64,000 bases of DNA, taken from contig NC_030381.2 in assembly GCF_001625215.2 (NCBI RefSeq), positions 2,567,131 through 2,631,130 of the forward strand, written 5' to 3'. The DNA comes from Daucus carota subsp. sativus (taxonomy: Eukaryota; Streptophyta; Magnoliopsida; Apiales; Apiaceae). Of the stretch, positions 51,200-61,939 are shown piece by piece (the first letter of the stretch is position 1; the number at the start of each line of letters is the position of its first letter). A program made the position numbers and the translations under genes. Under the pieces are notes generated by a model. That model searched no databases and was not told the origin of the DNA. It saw only the letters and a program-made list of their open reading frames with translations.

Positions 51200-51685
51200 G
51201 ACACTTGACAACCAGGAGTGATCTATAGCTTCGGAGTTGTTCTGCTTGAACTACTAACAGGATGAAGAGCTACTGAAAAAAGAATGAAAACAGAGCAAAA
51301 CCTGGTCAGTTGGGCAAAACCATACTTGGCTAGTAGCCGGAGGCTACGTTACATCATGGACCCCCGGCTTTGTGGGCAATATTCGGTTAAAGGAGCAAAA
51401 GAAATGGCAAAGTTGGCACTGCGTTGTGTGAGTCCGAATCCTAAAGATAGGCCTAAAATGTCGCATATCATTCAAACACTTGAAGCTCTGCAACATCTGG
51501 GTGATATGGCTGTGACTTGTGGCCACTGGCCAGTTTCTCCGAAACCAGGAAGAACTATTAATTGCGGAAATGATGCAATGAAGAGGAAAGAGTCTCCTAT
51601 TTTCCTAATCGCAAGACATAAACTGGATTTGCATATAAAAGACTCATCAGTACGTATCTTTTTCATTGAAAGACTTCGACCCTAA
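51200..51685 (+). pseudogene. RLCK-VII (PBL/RIPK-type) kinase last-exon fragment
   Basis: After a TTTGCAG acceptor-like site, the sequence encodes GHLTTRSD then, after loss of two bases at about 51224 (GAT-C-TAT where GAT-GTC-TAT is expected), YSFGVVLLELLTG, an in-frame TGA (~51264), RATEKRMKTEQNLVSWAKPY, ..RYIMDPRLCGQYSVKGAKEM, ALRCVSPNPKDRPKMSHI and a degenerate tail. These are subdomains IX-XI of PBL-type cytoplasmic kinases. No ATP-binding or catalytic-loop exons are nearby. A broken partial gene copy, lying ~440 bp after the SH3P1 stop on the same strand. Confidence 0.85.
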
Positions 51686-52404
51686 TTTGAGGGTAGCAAG
51701 TAGACACTTGATTATGACGAAGCATTTAAGTATTAGAAATTTGCGTTTAAGCGTTTGATTTGTCTTGAAGTTCATATACATTGTCAAAATCACTCAAAAT
51801 CCTGGGAAATCCGTACAGGGTAGTCATAGATATTGTTAATTGTTACATGTTTCGGAAAGTGAATGTATGTATGTGTCAAAGGTTGTCCTGATGCACAAGG
51901 GTTATACTTACCTTTCATAAAGAAGCTTCTTATCAGCACTTTGGACTGGTAGGTCACAGCCACCGATACCAACCCAATGCCCGAATGGCTGAACTTACCC
52001 TACAATGGCTGAGCTTACCCTACAGAGGTTCCGAAGCTAGCCAACCAACACACCCTAGAAAGAATGTCGACATATGTCATTATCTACGATGCAGACAAGA
52101 TATATACCAGACAGGATACGAGAAAACATGAAAAATTTGTCCTACTCTATCGCTTTTCAACGGAAACTAAAATTCATCTCATATAACAGACTCAAGAACG
52201 AAAAATTTCTGGCGAAATAGCTATTATATGTATCAGGAAATCAAAAAGTGAGTGAGAAAGTACAGTTATGTAAGCTTCGAGCCGCAGTACTCAGGCATGG
52301 AGTGGCATTAGTATAAGCACTGTTGACTCTATACACTGAGTGCTCCTTGAACCAGGTTCCAGCATCTTGTTAAAAGAACACTAAGTTCCGACAGACAGGT
52401 GTTA

Positions 52405-55244
52405 TTACAGCTCTGAAGATCTTCTGTTCTTTTCAAATTGATCGTAAACTGACCGAGTTCTTGCAAACAAAAGAGCACTTGATGCTAGCCCGAAAACAGA
52501 TACACATCCCCACCACACGAATGTCCAGAAATAGCATTGTCTTCCCATGCACACCAATGAGTTGGCTGGCAGCATTTGAATGTCCTCAGTTGCATTGGCA
52601 TCGTAAACGAGAGCAGATAGAAGACCATATAAAAGCGATCCAATGGGTATATTAGTTATCAGAATGTTATGGTTGACACCCACACTGTTAGGCCCGAAAA
52701 GCTCAGATGTTATTGACACCGCAGCTGCAAATATGAACCCAGAGCTTAAGCCAATCAGAGCTGTGCCTACCTGTAATGCCATCTCACTGCCTGTTCCTGC
52801 AAGCAAGAAAAAGGCAACTGGTGTAGGTAAAAGCGCAAGGGCTAGCCATCCGGTCCTGGCAAAATAAAATTTCCTGCAGAATTAAGAATGTTGTATCAGT
52901 AACGTACAAGCACTCGTGTAAACCAAATTGCTAAAGTCTGTACTTACATCCGCAAGATATCTGGAGCTGCTGACAGCAAGCGGCCAAAGAAGGAGAAAGC
53001 GGAATATAGTGTGATAAGAGTCGAGGTTGTTGAACTCAGGCCAAGTGACTGTGATATCTGTCCTAAATTGTTGCTATACACTAGTCCTATTGTACCTCCA
53101 AAAAAGTAAGCAAAGTAGTAGAGCCAGAAATCAATCCTACGAATAAGCTTGTTTGCCTTGTGATCTTCTCCAAGCATTACCAAGCGATCTCCTTCTATGA
53201 TCCTTACAAAGAACCCTTCTCTAGATTTGGTGACTTCTTCAATAATACGATTAGGATATGCATCATCACTACCTGTATACGATACTACATTAATAACTGG
53301 ACTATTCTCCTGACTCATGAACTCTTTATGAAGTTGAAGATCATCGTGATCAACAAGAATGAAACTTGTGCTATCAACACGAATGCTGGAGTAAATTGTA
53401 CGGTGAAACCAATCACGAGCATACACAACACCAGGGATAGCTAGAGGAAGAATCAGAAGTATAATGGCACCACAGAACAGAATACGGGCGGATGATGGAT
53501 CTCCTGGATGGAGCACGAGAAGATAGAGGCCAGTGATGACAGCAAGAAAATTTAGCAGCAGAAATATTAGGCGGTCACGTTTAACAGCATCAGTAGGAAG
53601 ATGGTTCACCGGGGGTTGCCTTAGAATCGGGATTAGAGCTGCTATGGATGTTAAAAGAGGTATAAATGCATTGAGAAGAAGGTATAGGTCACTCGATGAT
53701 GAATCAAATGATTTGGCAGCAAGGTTGTACAAGGCTGCGCTTACACCATTGAAGCTTACAGTTAGAGATATTGCTAAAGGTCGATTAGCTGGGAAATTCT
53801 TGATGCAGAGAACAAAACACACAGTGTTGAACCAACAGATGCTACATCCAGCTAACAAACACAGCATGAAAACCTGAAACAAGTTACCGGAAGAATAAGC
53901 TACCAAATGAGGTGAGTCTGTAGAGTCTCGTATACACTACAATGCTATAACACCTGAAAATGTCACAAGTACTTATCCGACAAATGTGGGTGAAGGAGGG
54001 ATCAGTCCAATATACTTCGTAAATTTGGAAAGATTCAGTTAAGGTGAGCTACCATTAAACTTAATCTTACAGCAAATGCCTCACATTCTGAATAGTTTTA
54101 GTAATTCAGCATCATCACAACTTATACGACTCTATTTCCTGCCCAACCCCGAAAGAAAGGCTAATTTTCCTACTGCACAATATTGTCCATCCTAAGTAAT
54201 ATGTTAATTACATTGAACAAGATGGGCCTTAAACACAGTGAAAACTGATCAATTACGAGTTAAGACCAAAAACATCACTATTCGTTCTGTTAGCGGATAG
54301 TGACTAAAAACTAAAGCTTCCCCAGCTATCCAGACTACTAAACACCCAGCAGCAGAGCCAAAGTGTATAAATCACATACTAGTCGATAAGAGTGTGGTCA
54401 AGTGCACCTTGTTCACCAACCGTTCGACAGATAAAGTTTAATGTAAATATCACATATATGTCTGCAGATTTACAGAAATGGCCTTTCCAATCTTTCATCT
54501 TTGGATGAAAAAAGAGTGATTCAGTTTAATTCAGTACCACAGTCAAGTAGAGAGAACAGAGCCTTTAAAATTTGTGTGGACAATAACTTTGACTCGAGTG
54601 AACAGATCAGAATATTTTCCAGTGATTTATAGTTTAATTTTGCAAGAAAAATTTCTCAAGAAAATCAAGAAAGTGACAGTACAGTGCCCCTCGTACATAC
54701 AAACACAAACCATCACAATTACAACAGATACTGGTATATAACTACCAACCAGCCCTACCACTTGGACAAAACAAAACCATCAGTTTATATAATCACCAAA
54801 TTGAGGCTTAATTCAGGTTCACCCGAATTCAGTAAATTTTTTTATATTCCTGGAATTTAATTTTACCAGGAAAATATTTTCGGCCTCAGGGTATGATCTT
54901 AAACATGGCAATTGTAATTTAATAAAACTGAATTTAAGCTTAAGGAGATAAAATTTGTTGTTCATGTTATTATAGATTTGCGTCCAAAATTGGATTTTAT
55001 GACTCCCTTCTGTACAAGGAAACAGTTTCTCTACTGCTTAGCGGTTCCTTTCATGTAACCATTACTTAAACTATATCATGCCTTAGTAGGTTTGGTCTGT
55101 GAAACACATTGTATGCACGTTTCATGCAATCATTCCACACACATAAAATCATTAAAACAAACGCACGAGAGAGAGAGATGTAAACATGCAGTAAATTCAA
55201 GAAATTGAGAGGGGAAAGAGGGAGGGGGGAGAGAGAGGGAGAGG

Positions 55245-55278
<34 letters not shown>

Positions 55279-55320
55279 AAGAGAGAGAGAGAGGGAAAGA
55301 GAGAGAGAGGGAGAGGGAGA

Positions 55321-55375
<55 letters not shown>

Positions 55376-55746
55376 AGAGAGATGCAACCCAAACATGCAA
55401 TAAAATCAAGAAACTGGGAGAGAGTGAACAAACTAACCACAAAATAAGGAAGAGTGATGACATTAGTAATCACAAGCCACTGAATCCCATACCCAAAAAA
55501 CCCCATAAAAGCCGAAACAAACAACACAACCCACAACGGCACATACATCAAAGCCAGCCCAGAAGACCACCCAACTGCCTTCCCAAGATCCGACGCCACC
55601 GCCAAATAGTTCAGCTGCACCTGCGAAACTCCCAAAACCGACTTAAACTCCGACGAATACGCCGAGAAATCAAAGTTGGTCCCCGTGAATGCCTGAATCC
55701 AGATGGTCGCCACCAGGATCATCCATTTTCTTGATTGTCCGGCCAT
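52405..55746 (-). CDS. Nodulin-like / NFD4-type major facilitator family protein
   Basis: Three exons: 55438-55746, 52948-53873, 52405-52873; 567 aa, phases consistent. Begins MAGQSRKWMILVATIWIQAF, then the nodulin-like signature GTNFDFSAYSSEFKSVLG and SDLGKAVGWSSGLA, with 11-12 predicted membrane helices, a soluble central loop (about TSFILVDHDDLQLHKEF to RRIDFWLYY) and the second half FFGGTIGLVYSNNLGQISQS and GPNSVGVNHNILITNIPIGS. Arabidopsis NFD4 is needed for polar nuclear fusion, but most relatives are uncharacterised transporters. The MAGQ start is chosen because an upstream in-frame ATG (55848) falls inside the TATA box. A short GA-microsatellite sits 50 bp inside intron 1, and read-through of it would add a Ser/Leu repeat. 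Confidence 0.9.
55171..55423. repeat. (GA)n microsatellite with a duplicated flank, next to NFD4 exon 1 donor
   Basis: About 180 bp of GA/GGA repeats (55203-55381). The left flank ..aaacatgcagtaaattcaag (~55182-55201) recurs on the right as ..aaacatgcaataaaatcaag (~55391-55410), so the microsatellite lies within a tandem duplication. The exon 1 donor at 55436-55437 is about 55 bp away. Confidence 0.85.
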
Positions 55747-55847
55747 CTTCAACGCCGTCGGGATAACTCTCCGGCGGAGGAACGTGGAGAATGAAGAGAG
55801 GGAAGGGTGGTGAATGCGGTGAAAGTTGAGATGAGTACGTGGCCTCA

Positions 55848-55855
55848 TTTATATA
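55848..55855 (-). promoter_or_regulatory. TATA box of the NFD4-type gene
   Basis: Minus strand TATATAAA about 102 bp upstream of the MAGQ start, predicting transcription from near 55820 and excluding the ATG at 55848 as a translation start. Confidence 0.6.
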
Positions 55856-55856
55856 C

Positions 55857-56637
55857 AAGTCTCGGGAATTTTTCGGTTGATGTTGACATTTATATTGATA
55901 GAGATGTGTGTGAGTATTGCCACTTAAATCTTGCATACGTATTTTATATTGTAAATGTTTATCAAGTCAAAAGTTTATTATATCATGACAAAAGAAAGAG
56001 AAAATTCAAGTGTATTATAATATTTAAAAAAAATTAAATTCACATGACAAATTTTTGCTAAATAAAGAAAAAATTCACATGATAATATTTTTATTGTATA
56101 AAGTTTATTAAGTATATTTGTATATTTATATATAAATTTTAATTTTTCTTGAATAAAAATATAGTAATTAATATATTATTTTAAGAAATTTGAAAAATAA
56201 TATGTATAAATTTATACCATTACATTCCTAAATACGTATTACAAGTCAAAAATGATTATTATTTTAAAATTAAAAAATATATAGTTTATGAAAAGACCCC
56301 TTAAATTCACAAGTTTAAATTGTGTAATATTGTAACATTCCACCTCCATTAGTTAAAGTATATTTGGTCCCTTCACAAGTACAAGCAAATAACTAATATA
56401 TACCAATTTGCTAGTATTTTTGGATTGACTTGTGGTGGGTTGTTGGTTCCGATATGCATCTAGTTGTGGGCTTGAGATGTTATAAATGGTATTAGATTTG
56501 CCGAAAGTGCAAAGACCCTGCCCGGGTTTCGTTTCGTAAGTTATGATTGTGGACTCGACGAGGACATCGAACATATAAGAGGGGGTGTTTTTAACATCTT
56601 ACATCGATTATTTAGGACTTTTTAAGTACAAGCAAAT
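55857..56637. other. Gene-free AT-rich interval
   Basis: No gene seen. At 56396-56480 a ~90 bp piece (ttgttggttccgatatgca and gatgttataaat) recurs in direct orientation at 57331-57425. Confidence 0.45.
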
Positions 56638-56813
56638 AACTTAAACCTCGATTAAGTAATATCCGATAAAGTAATAAACTTGCTTAAATAATAAATTTTG
56701 TCGGTCCCAACTTGGGCCAGTGTTGTGAAGTAATATTTTCGCTAAAAGCATGAGATAATAAAAATTTAGAAATTCATTAAAGGCCCAGGTAATATGTAAA
56801 GTAATAATTCATG

Positions 56814-56852
<39 letters not shown>

Positions 56853-57321
56853 ATGTATATGAATTATAAAATTCAGTTTTTTAAAATATGAATCTATAGT
56901 AGCTTGTTTCTTCTTTCCATCAAGTCCAAAATTAACCTCATCCTTGACTTTATGTAAAGCATAAACAACTCGCGGTATGTTTTGCTAATGTTGTAACAAG
57001 TAATTGTTTAAAGTGTTCATTACTTGAAGTGCTACGTTTGATGACAGGCTTGGGATGTGCTATCGTCTAGTGCATGCATGAATTTAGTTTTCACATATTA
57101 TTAATCATTATAAAAGTAATTTTAAATCAAATACATTGCATGTAACTGATTCTTGTTTTTAAAAATAATAAATTATAATTTGTAAACATATAGAAATTCA
57201 GAAAAATAATAAAATATTACTTTATCGATAAAGTAATAAAATATTGTTATATCGATAAAATAATAAATTCAATAAAGTAATATTTTTTTCCGGTCCGAGA
57301 GGTATTACTTTAAACAGGTTT
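56638..57321. mobile_element. Possible pogo/Emigrant-like element
   Basis: The left end aacctcgattaagtaata and following ttgtcggtcccaac resemble Emigrant-type MITE ends; the right end has ccggtccgagaggtattact and ttaaacaggttt in inverse order. A TA microsatellite (56817-56848) lies within. Termini are degraded and no coding sequence is present. Confidence 0.5.
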
Positions 57322-57484
57322 AACTATAATGTATACTAATTTTTTAGCATTTTTGGGCCGATCTGTATTGAGTTGTTGGGTCCGATATGCAACTAGCAGT
57401 GACCTTGGATGTTATAAATATCAGGAAACTAATGTCATTTACAAAAGTGGTGACTAGTTTATTCTCCTAACTAACTACTAACTT

Positions 57485-57790
57485 TAGAGTATTCGCTGGA
57501 TTGAGGAAATGGGAGTGTTCAATGTGGAGATCGAAAGCGACTCGGAATTAACTGTGAAAGCAGCATTGTCTAGAGAGAAGCAATATTACAACGAGGCTGG
57601 CCATACTATTGAGTTTTGTCACTGGAAGTTACAACAGAGGGATGATCTGTTGTTAAACCACGTCAAGAAGCAGGCAAATTGTGTTGCTCACCTTTTGGCT
57701 AGAGTTCCATGTTTGTCTAATAGCTACAATATTTTCTTATCTCCTCCGAGTTCATTGTTGGAGATGTTATGTAAGGAGCAAGTTTTTTAC
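57485..57790 (+). pseudogene. RNase H-like (RVT_3) domain fragment from a non-LTR retrotransposon
   Basis: Encodes SIRWIEEMGVFNVEIESDSE, LTVKAALSREK.., then NHVKKQANCVAHLLARVPC, the ESDS and KR.AN..AH.LAR patterns of plant LINE-type RNase H domains. There is no upstream reverse transcriptase, the first ~50 residues of the domain are missing and the 3' end is cut by a Stowaway MITE. A dead fragment. Confidence 0.75.
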
Positions 57791-58091
57791 TCCCTCTGTC
57801 CCAACAGATTCTTTACGGTTTCCTTTTTGGGATGTCCCATCCAATTCTTTACATTCCAAAACTTACCAAAAATAGATTATGGGTCCCATCATTTCCCAAC
57901 TTTTCCTCCCTTTTCACACTACTTTTACTCCTTTTCACACTACTTTTACTCCACTATCTCCCTTTTATACATTAAAAATTGATGGGTCCCACCACTTTTC
58001 CCACTTTTCCTTCTCTTTCCCACTACTTTATACATATTTCTTAACCTCCGTGCCCAAACCAAATGTAAACAAATGGCTGGGACGGAGGGAG
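57790..58091. mobile_element. Stowaway-type MITE inserted at the RNase H fragment
   Basis: Ends ctccctctgtcccaacag (57790) and ctgggacggagggag (to 58091), TA on both sides (57788-57789, 58092-58093). The interior has two tandem ~17-bp units (actacttttactcc.tttcac) near 57918-57955. Length 302 bp. Confidence 0.88.
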
Positions 58092-58093
58092 TA

Positions 58094-59564
58094 ATAGAAA
58101 TTTTCCATCAAAAAAAAACTACTAACTTTAATATTTAATAGTTTTGCTTAGCCAAACCCACACAAGTATATTTGTCAACACCAACGTCAACATGTGCATA
58201 AGAAAACATAAATGTCTTTCCTTGTACTCATAGAGAGATTGGTAATCTGCTTGGCCAAGATATGCACTGCGGGGAAATGTGCATGCATGTCTCTTTTGTG
58301 TTCATACCATTCTTTTAGATACAACTAAAGATGACGAAGTAGAAAAATATCGCCTTCCTAACAAACACAATGAATTTCAATAGGAACTAAAACATTCGCG
58401 GAGGGATAAAAATCGAGAAAATGGAGCTTGCTACAAATTGTGAGAAGAATTCTCTTATATTATATTTGATTGTGGTGAACAAACAAAGAGATAAATAATA
58501 AATTATGTTATGGGCAATTGTTATTCTGTTTCTTATCTCATGTGTCACAAATAACTACTTGAATTTGAGATGGAACATTTTGTTCTCTCTTTTACCTCTT
58601 AAATTTCATCAAAACAATTATCCTCACATGATTTTTATTTTAAAACTTTACTTCTTACAAGTAACTTTATTCATTTTATTTCGTTGCCAATCAAATATAA
58701 TATTATAATTTAAAAGGAGGTTCAATAACATATATATCTTGAGTAGAAATCTTTTACATATTTTCTGTGATTATTTACGACTTCTTTTATGCATTTTTAG
58801 TTAAATATATTGGTGGCCGGAAATAAGTTGAGAAAGATAAAACCTGTTACATATTTCTTTTGAAAATAATAATTTACTTATTTCAAACAAACTTTTTTTC
58901 CTTTCTCTCTCTTAAAAATAGTGTTCGTTTCTCTTTTAAACAAAATACGAAATAATATGGCTTATGTATATTGATGGAGATGGATGAATGAAAATGATGT
59001 GTTATTATTTTTCAGATTATTAAATAAATATATTATTACTTTAATGTAATAATAAATTTTGGAATTCTGTTATATATATTTATAGTTAGAATTGGCTAAT
59101 TTAGCTAAAATTTTATAATTTCTTTTATTAGGAAAAGTGTGTGTAAATAAGGGATCCTTCGTAATACACAAGTATTCTCCAGCTATACATTGCATTTGAT
59201 TGAAAAAAAAATTAAAATTTGGATACCATGTCTCAAATCCCAAATGGAGGTAAGTGAATCAACTTATTTTTTATATTTTATCTAATTATACAATTAAATA
59301 TAAAACTACGAATATTTAATATAAGTTATATTAATGATACAACAATGGAGAATAATAATAATTTTTTATTAATTAAAACTAATGACTTAATTTTCTTTTT
59401 TTTTAAGCATTTTAATTACAGCACTTAGCCACTTAACCAAACCTCTTTCACATTTGCTCCAACGACCCAAAGTTTTATGCAGGTAAGCTGTTTGCCGGGC
59501 AGTTTCGGGTAACGCGGGCAGTTTCGGGTAACGGGTCGTGTTCGTGTCAGCAATCGGGTCAATT
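58094..59564. other. Gene-free interval upstream of the PPR gene repeats
   Basis: AT-rich, with only short low-complexity ORFs. No promoter or RNA gene identified. Confidence 0.4.
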
Positions 59565-59850
59565 TCGAGTCGATTTCGGGTCAAGCTAAAATCACTTAAA
59601 ATTGAATAAAAATGAAAATTAAAGTTATTAGAAACAAAATTAGAATTTCGGGTCATGTCGGGTCCATTTCGGGTCAAGCTAAAATCACTTAAAATTGAAT
59701 AAAACTGAAAATTAAAGTTATTAGAAACAAAATTAGAATTTCGGGTCATGTCGGGTCCATTTCGTGTCAAAACGGATGATTTTCGGGTCACTTTCGGATT
59801 TTGTCTCAATAAATCGGGTTACGAGTTTGGGTCGGGTTCGGTTCGGGTTG
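59487..59850. repeat. 93-bp tandem repeat and cgggt-rich stretch upstream of the PPR gene
   Basis: The unit tcgggtcaagctaaaatcac..ttagaatttcgggtcatgtc starts at about 59577 and again at about 59670 (93 bp period). It is bordered on both sides by multiple cgggt(c/t) motifs (gggcagtttcgggtaac twice near 59487-59531; gggtcgggttcggttcgggt near 59829). A 140-aa antisense ORF here is only repeat translation. Confidence 0.75.
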
Positions 59851-59872
59851 CCACGTAAGTGTCCAAAAACAA

Positions 59873-59919
59873 GGCCCACTTGTTCGTAGGCCCGTAATAA
59901 TAAAATTGGGCCAAGCCCA
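59873..59919 (+). promoter_or_regulatory. Site II (TGGGCY) elements upstream of the PPR gene
   Basis: GGCCCA (59873-59878), TGGGCC (59907-59912) and AGCCCA (59914-59919) lie 100-150 bp before the start codon. Clusters of this element are common in promoters of plant genes for mitochondrial and translation proteins, which fits an organelle PPR protein. Confidence 0.5.
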
Positions 59920-60022
59920 AACCTCCCTTGCTTTCTTCTCCCTAAACAACAGTAGGATTTTGAAGCTCTAGGTAATAGGTATTACACTTGCTATAGTGTT
60001 CTTGGCTATAGACACACGAATA

Positions 60023-61939
60023 ATGTGTTCTTCGTTACTCAAATCAATCAAAATTGCATCTTTTTTACACCCAAGTTGCAATTTTTATTGCATTTCAAGA
60101 CCAAGATTTTCATCATCTTCTCTGGCTACAATCCATGATTCTCAACCCAGTTCAATTTCATCTTCACTGTACTCTTTTTTGCCACATACCCAAAATCCCA
60201 AAAATATTGTTGATATGATATGCTCAAGTTTCAGAAAAAATGGGGAAAAACCCAACTTTTCAATTCTTGAAAAGGACTCAAAATGGTTGATTTCTCATTT
60301 GGGTAGTCAAGAAATTTCAAGGGTGTTGCTGAGATGCCAGTCTGATTCTGATACAGCTTTGTGTTTCTTCAATTGGGTAAGAAATGATCTTTGTGTTAGT
60401 CCTAATGTTCATAATTATTGTGTGATTGTTCATATTTTAGCTTGTTCTAAGAATTTTAAGCAAGCAATGGTATTGTTGTTGGAGGTAGTAGAGTTGAGTA
60501 GAGGTGTTTCGGGTTGTTCGGGTGATTCGGATGTTTTTAAGGTGTTGGTTTTGTGCACTAATGAGTGTAGTTGGGAACCAGGTGTGTTTGAAATGCTTGT
60601 CAAGGCTTATGTTAAGAAGGGTATGGTTAGAGAAGGTTTTGTTGCTTTTGAGGAGATGCTGAGGTTTGGACTTGTTCCGAGTGTTGTTACGGTTAATTGC
60701 CTTATGAATGGGCTTGCGAAGTTGAATTATGTTGATAGATGTTGGTATTTGTTTGAAGAGATGAGGAGGATTGGGATTCATGCGAATTGTTTTACATTTA
60801 ATATATTGACTCATGTTTTGTGTAAAGGCGAGGATGTTGATAAGGTGAATAAGTTCTTGGATGAGATGGAAGAAGAAGGATTTATTCCTGATGTTGTGAC
60901 TTATAATACACTGATTGATAGTTATTGTAAGAAGCGAAGATTAAAAGATGCAATCTATTTATTTAATATTATGTATCGGAGAGGTGTACTGCCGGATTTG
61001 GTTACGCATACTGCTTTGATAAATGGATACTGCAGGGATATGAACATGAGAGAGGCTCGTAAGCTCTTTAACTGTATGATTCAGGAAGGGCTTTGTCCGG
61101 ATGTTACGTGTTACAACACTCTTATATATGGTTATTGCAAAGAGGGAATGATGCAAGAGGCTAGGACTTTGTTGCGTGACATGATTGGCAATGGGGTTCG
61201 ACCTGATAATTTCAGCTGTTGGATACTAGTCAAAGGTTATGAAAAGCAGGACAGGGTGCTTTCGGCATTGAATTTGCTTGTGGAGCTTCAGAGATTTAAT
61301 GTTTCAATTCCTAGAGATATATACAACTACCTTATTGTTGCTCTGTGTAAAGATAATAGGGCAATGGCTGCAAAGAATCTTTTGGAGCGAATGTCTAGAG
61401 ATGGCCAGGAGACAACCGAGAAAATATTTAATGAGATCATTATTTGTCTTTGTAAGCGTGATTATGTCGAGGAGGCATTGACTATAAAAGCTGATATGGT
61501 GTATAAAGGTTTTAAACCCTCCTTAGTCACATATAGAGCTATTATTTGTTGCTTGTGTAGATCAACAAGAAACGTAGAAGGTGAGTCCTTGATGAGAGAG
61601 ATGATTGAATCTGGTTTCTTGCCTGATGTGGAAATTTTTAGAGCCTTAGTTAAAGGGTTTTGTGCTGAAAGAAATGTTTATAAAGCGGAATTGTTGTTGA
61701 GCTTCTTTGCTGTAGAATTTCATATAATTGACACGGAATGTTACAATGTGCTTTTTAAGGTTCTTTCTGAGGATGGTGACATTGCAAAGTTGATAGACTT
61801 CCAAGATAATATGTTGAAGCTTGGCATATCTCCAAATGTGATGACTTTCAGACATATAATTGATGCAATGTCAAAGAATATGGGATCTGACACGAACAAT
61901 GTATGTGCTAATCAGGAATGTAAAGCCTTGGTCGTGTGA
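60023..61939 (+). CDS. Pentatricopeptide repeat protein (like Arabidopsis At5g40400)
   Basis: Intronless, 638 aa. The start is the ATG at 60023 (MCSSLLKSIKIASFLHPSC); the frame is open a little further upstream only from a GTG. The N-terminus is rich in Ser, Lys and Arg with no acids, typical of an organelle presequence, probably mitochondrial. Around ten P-type PPR motifs follow from about residue 190, for example VTYNTLIDSYCKKRRLKDAI, VTHTALINGYCRDMNMREAR and TCYNTLIYGYCKEGMMQEAR. No E or DYW editing domain is present. PPR proteins bind organelle RNA sequence-specifically. The long pre-PPR region (FFNWVRNDLCVSPNVHNYC; CSWEPGVFEMLVKAYVKKGM) resembles what I recall of At5g40400. Function of that locus is not known to me. 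Confidence 0.93.
   Translation: MCSSLLKSIKIASFLHPSCNFYCISRPRFSSSSLATIHDSQPSSISSSLYSFLPHTQNPKNIVDMICSSFRKNGEKPNFSILEKDSKWLISHLGSQEISRVLLRCQSDSDTALCFFNWVRNDLCVSPNVHNYCVIVHILACSKNFKQAMVLLLEVVELSRGVSGCSGDSDVFKVLVLCTNECSWEPGVFEMLVKAYVKKGMVREGFVAFEEMLRFGLVPSVVTVNCLMNGLAKLNYVDRCWYLFEEMRRIGIHANCFTFNILTHVLCKGEDVDKVNKFLDEMEEEGFIPDVVTYNTLIDSYCKKRRLKDAIYLFNIMYRRGVLPDLVTHTALINGYCRDMNMREARKLFNCMIQEGLCPDVTCYNTLIYGYCKEGMMQEARTLLRDMIGNGVRPDNFSCWILVKGYEKQDRVLSALNLLVELQRFNVSIPRDIYNYLIVALCKDNRAMAAKNLLERMSRDGQETTEKIFNEIIICLCKRDYVEEALTIKADMVYKGFKPSLVTYRAIICCLCRSTRNVEGESLMREMIESGFLPDVEIFRALVKGFCAERNVYKAELLLSFFAVEFHIIDTECYNVLFKVLSEDGDIAKLIDFQDNMLKLGISPNVMTFRHIIDAMSKNMGSDTNNVCANQECKALVV

Noticed and set aside
55130-55463. 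Ser/Leu/Pro-repeat ORFs and an Arg/Glu-repeat ORF
   Set aside because: Simple translation of the GA microsatellite in NFD4 intron 1.
59387-59809. 140-codon antisense ORF with internal repeats
   Set aside because: Product of the 93-bp tandem repeat; low-complexity peptide.
59996-60022. Upstream start giving MFLAIDTRI.. for the PPR protein
   Set aside because: The codon at 59996 is GTG; the first ATG in frame is at 60023.
60437-60814. 125-codon antisense ORF over the PPR gene
   Set aside because: Shadow of the PPR coding strand; no domain.
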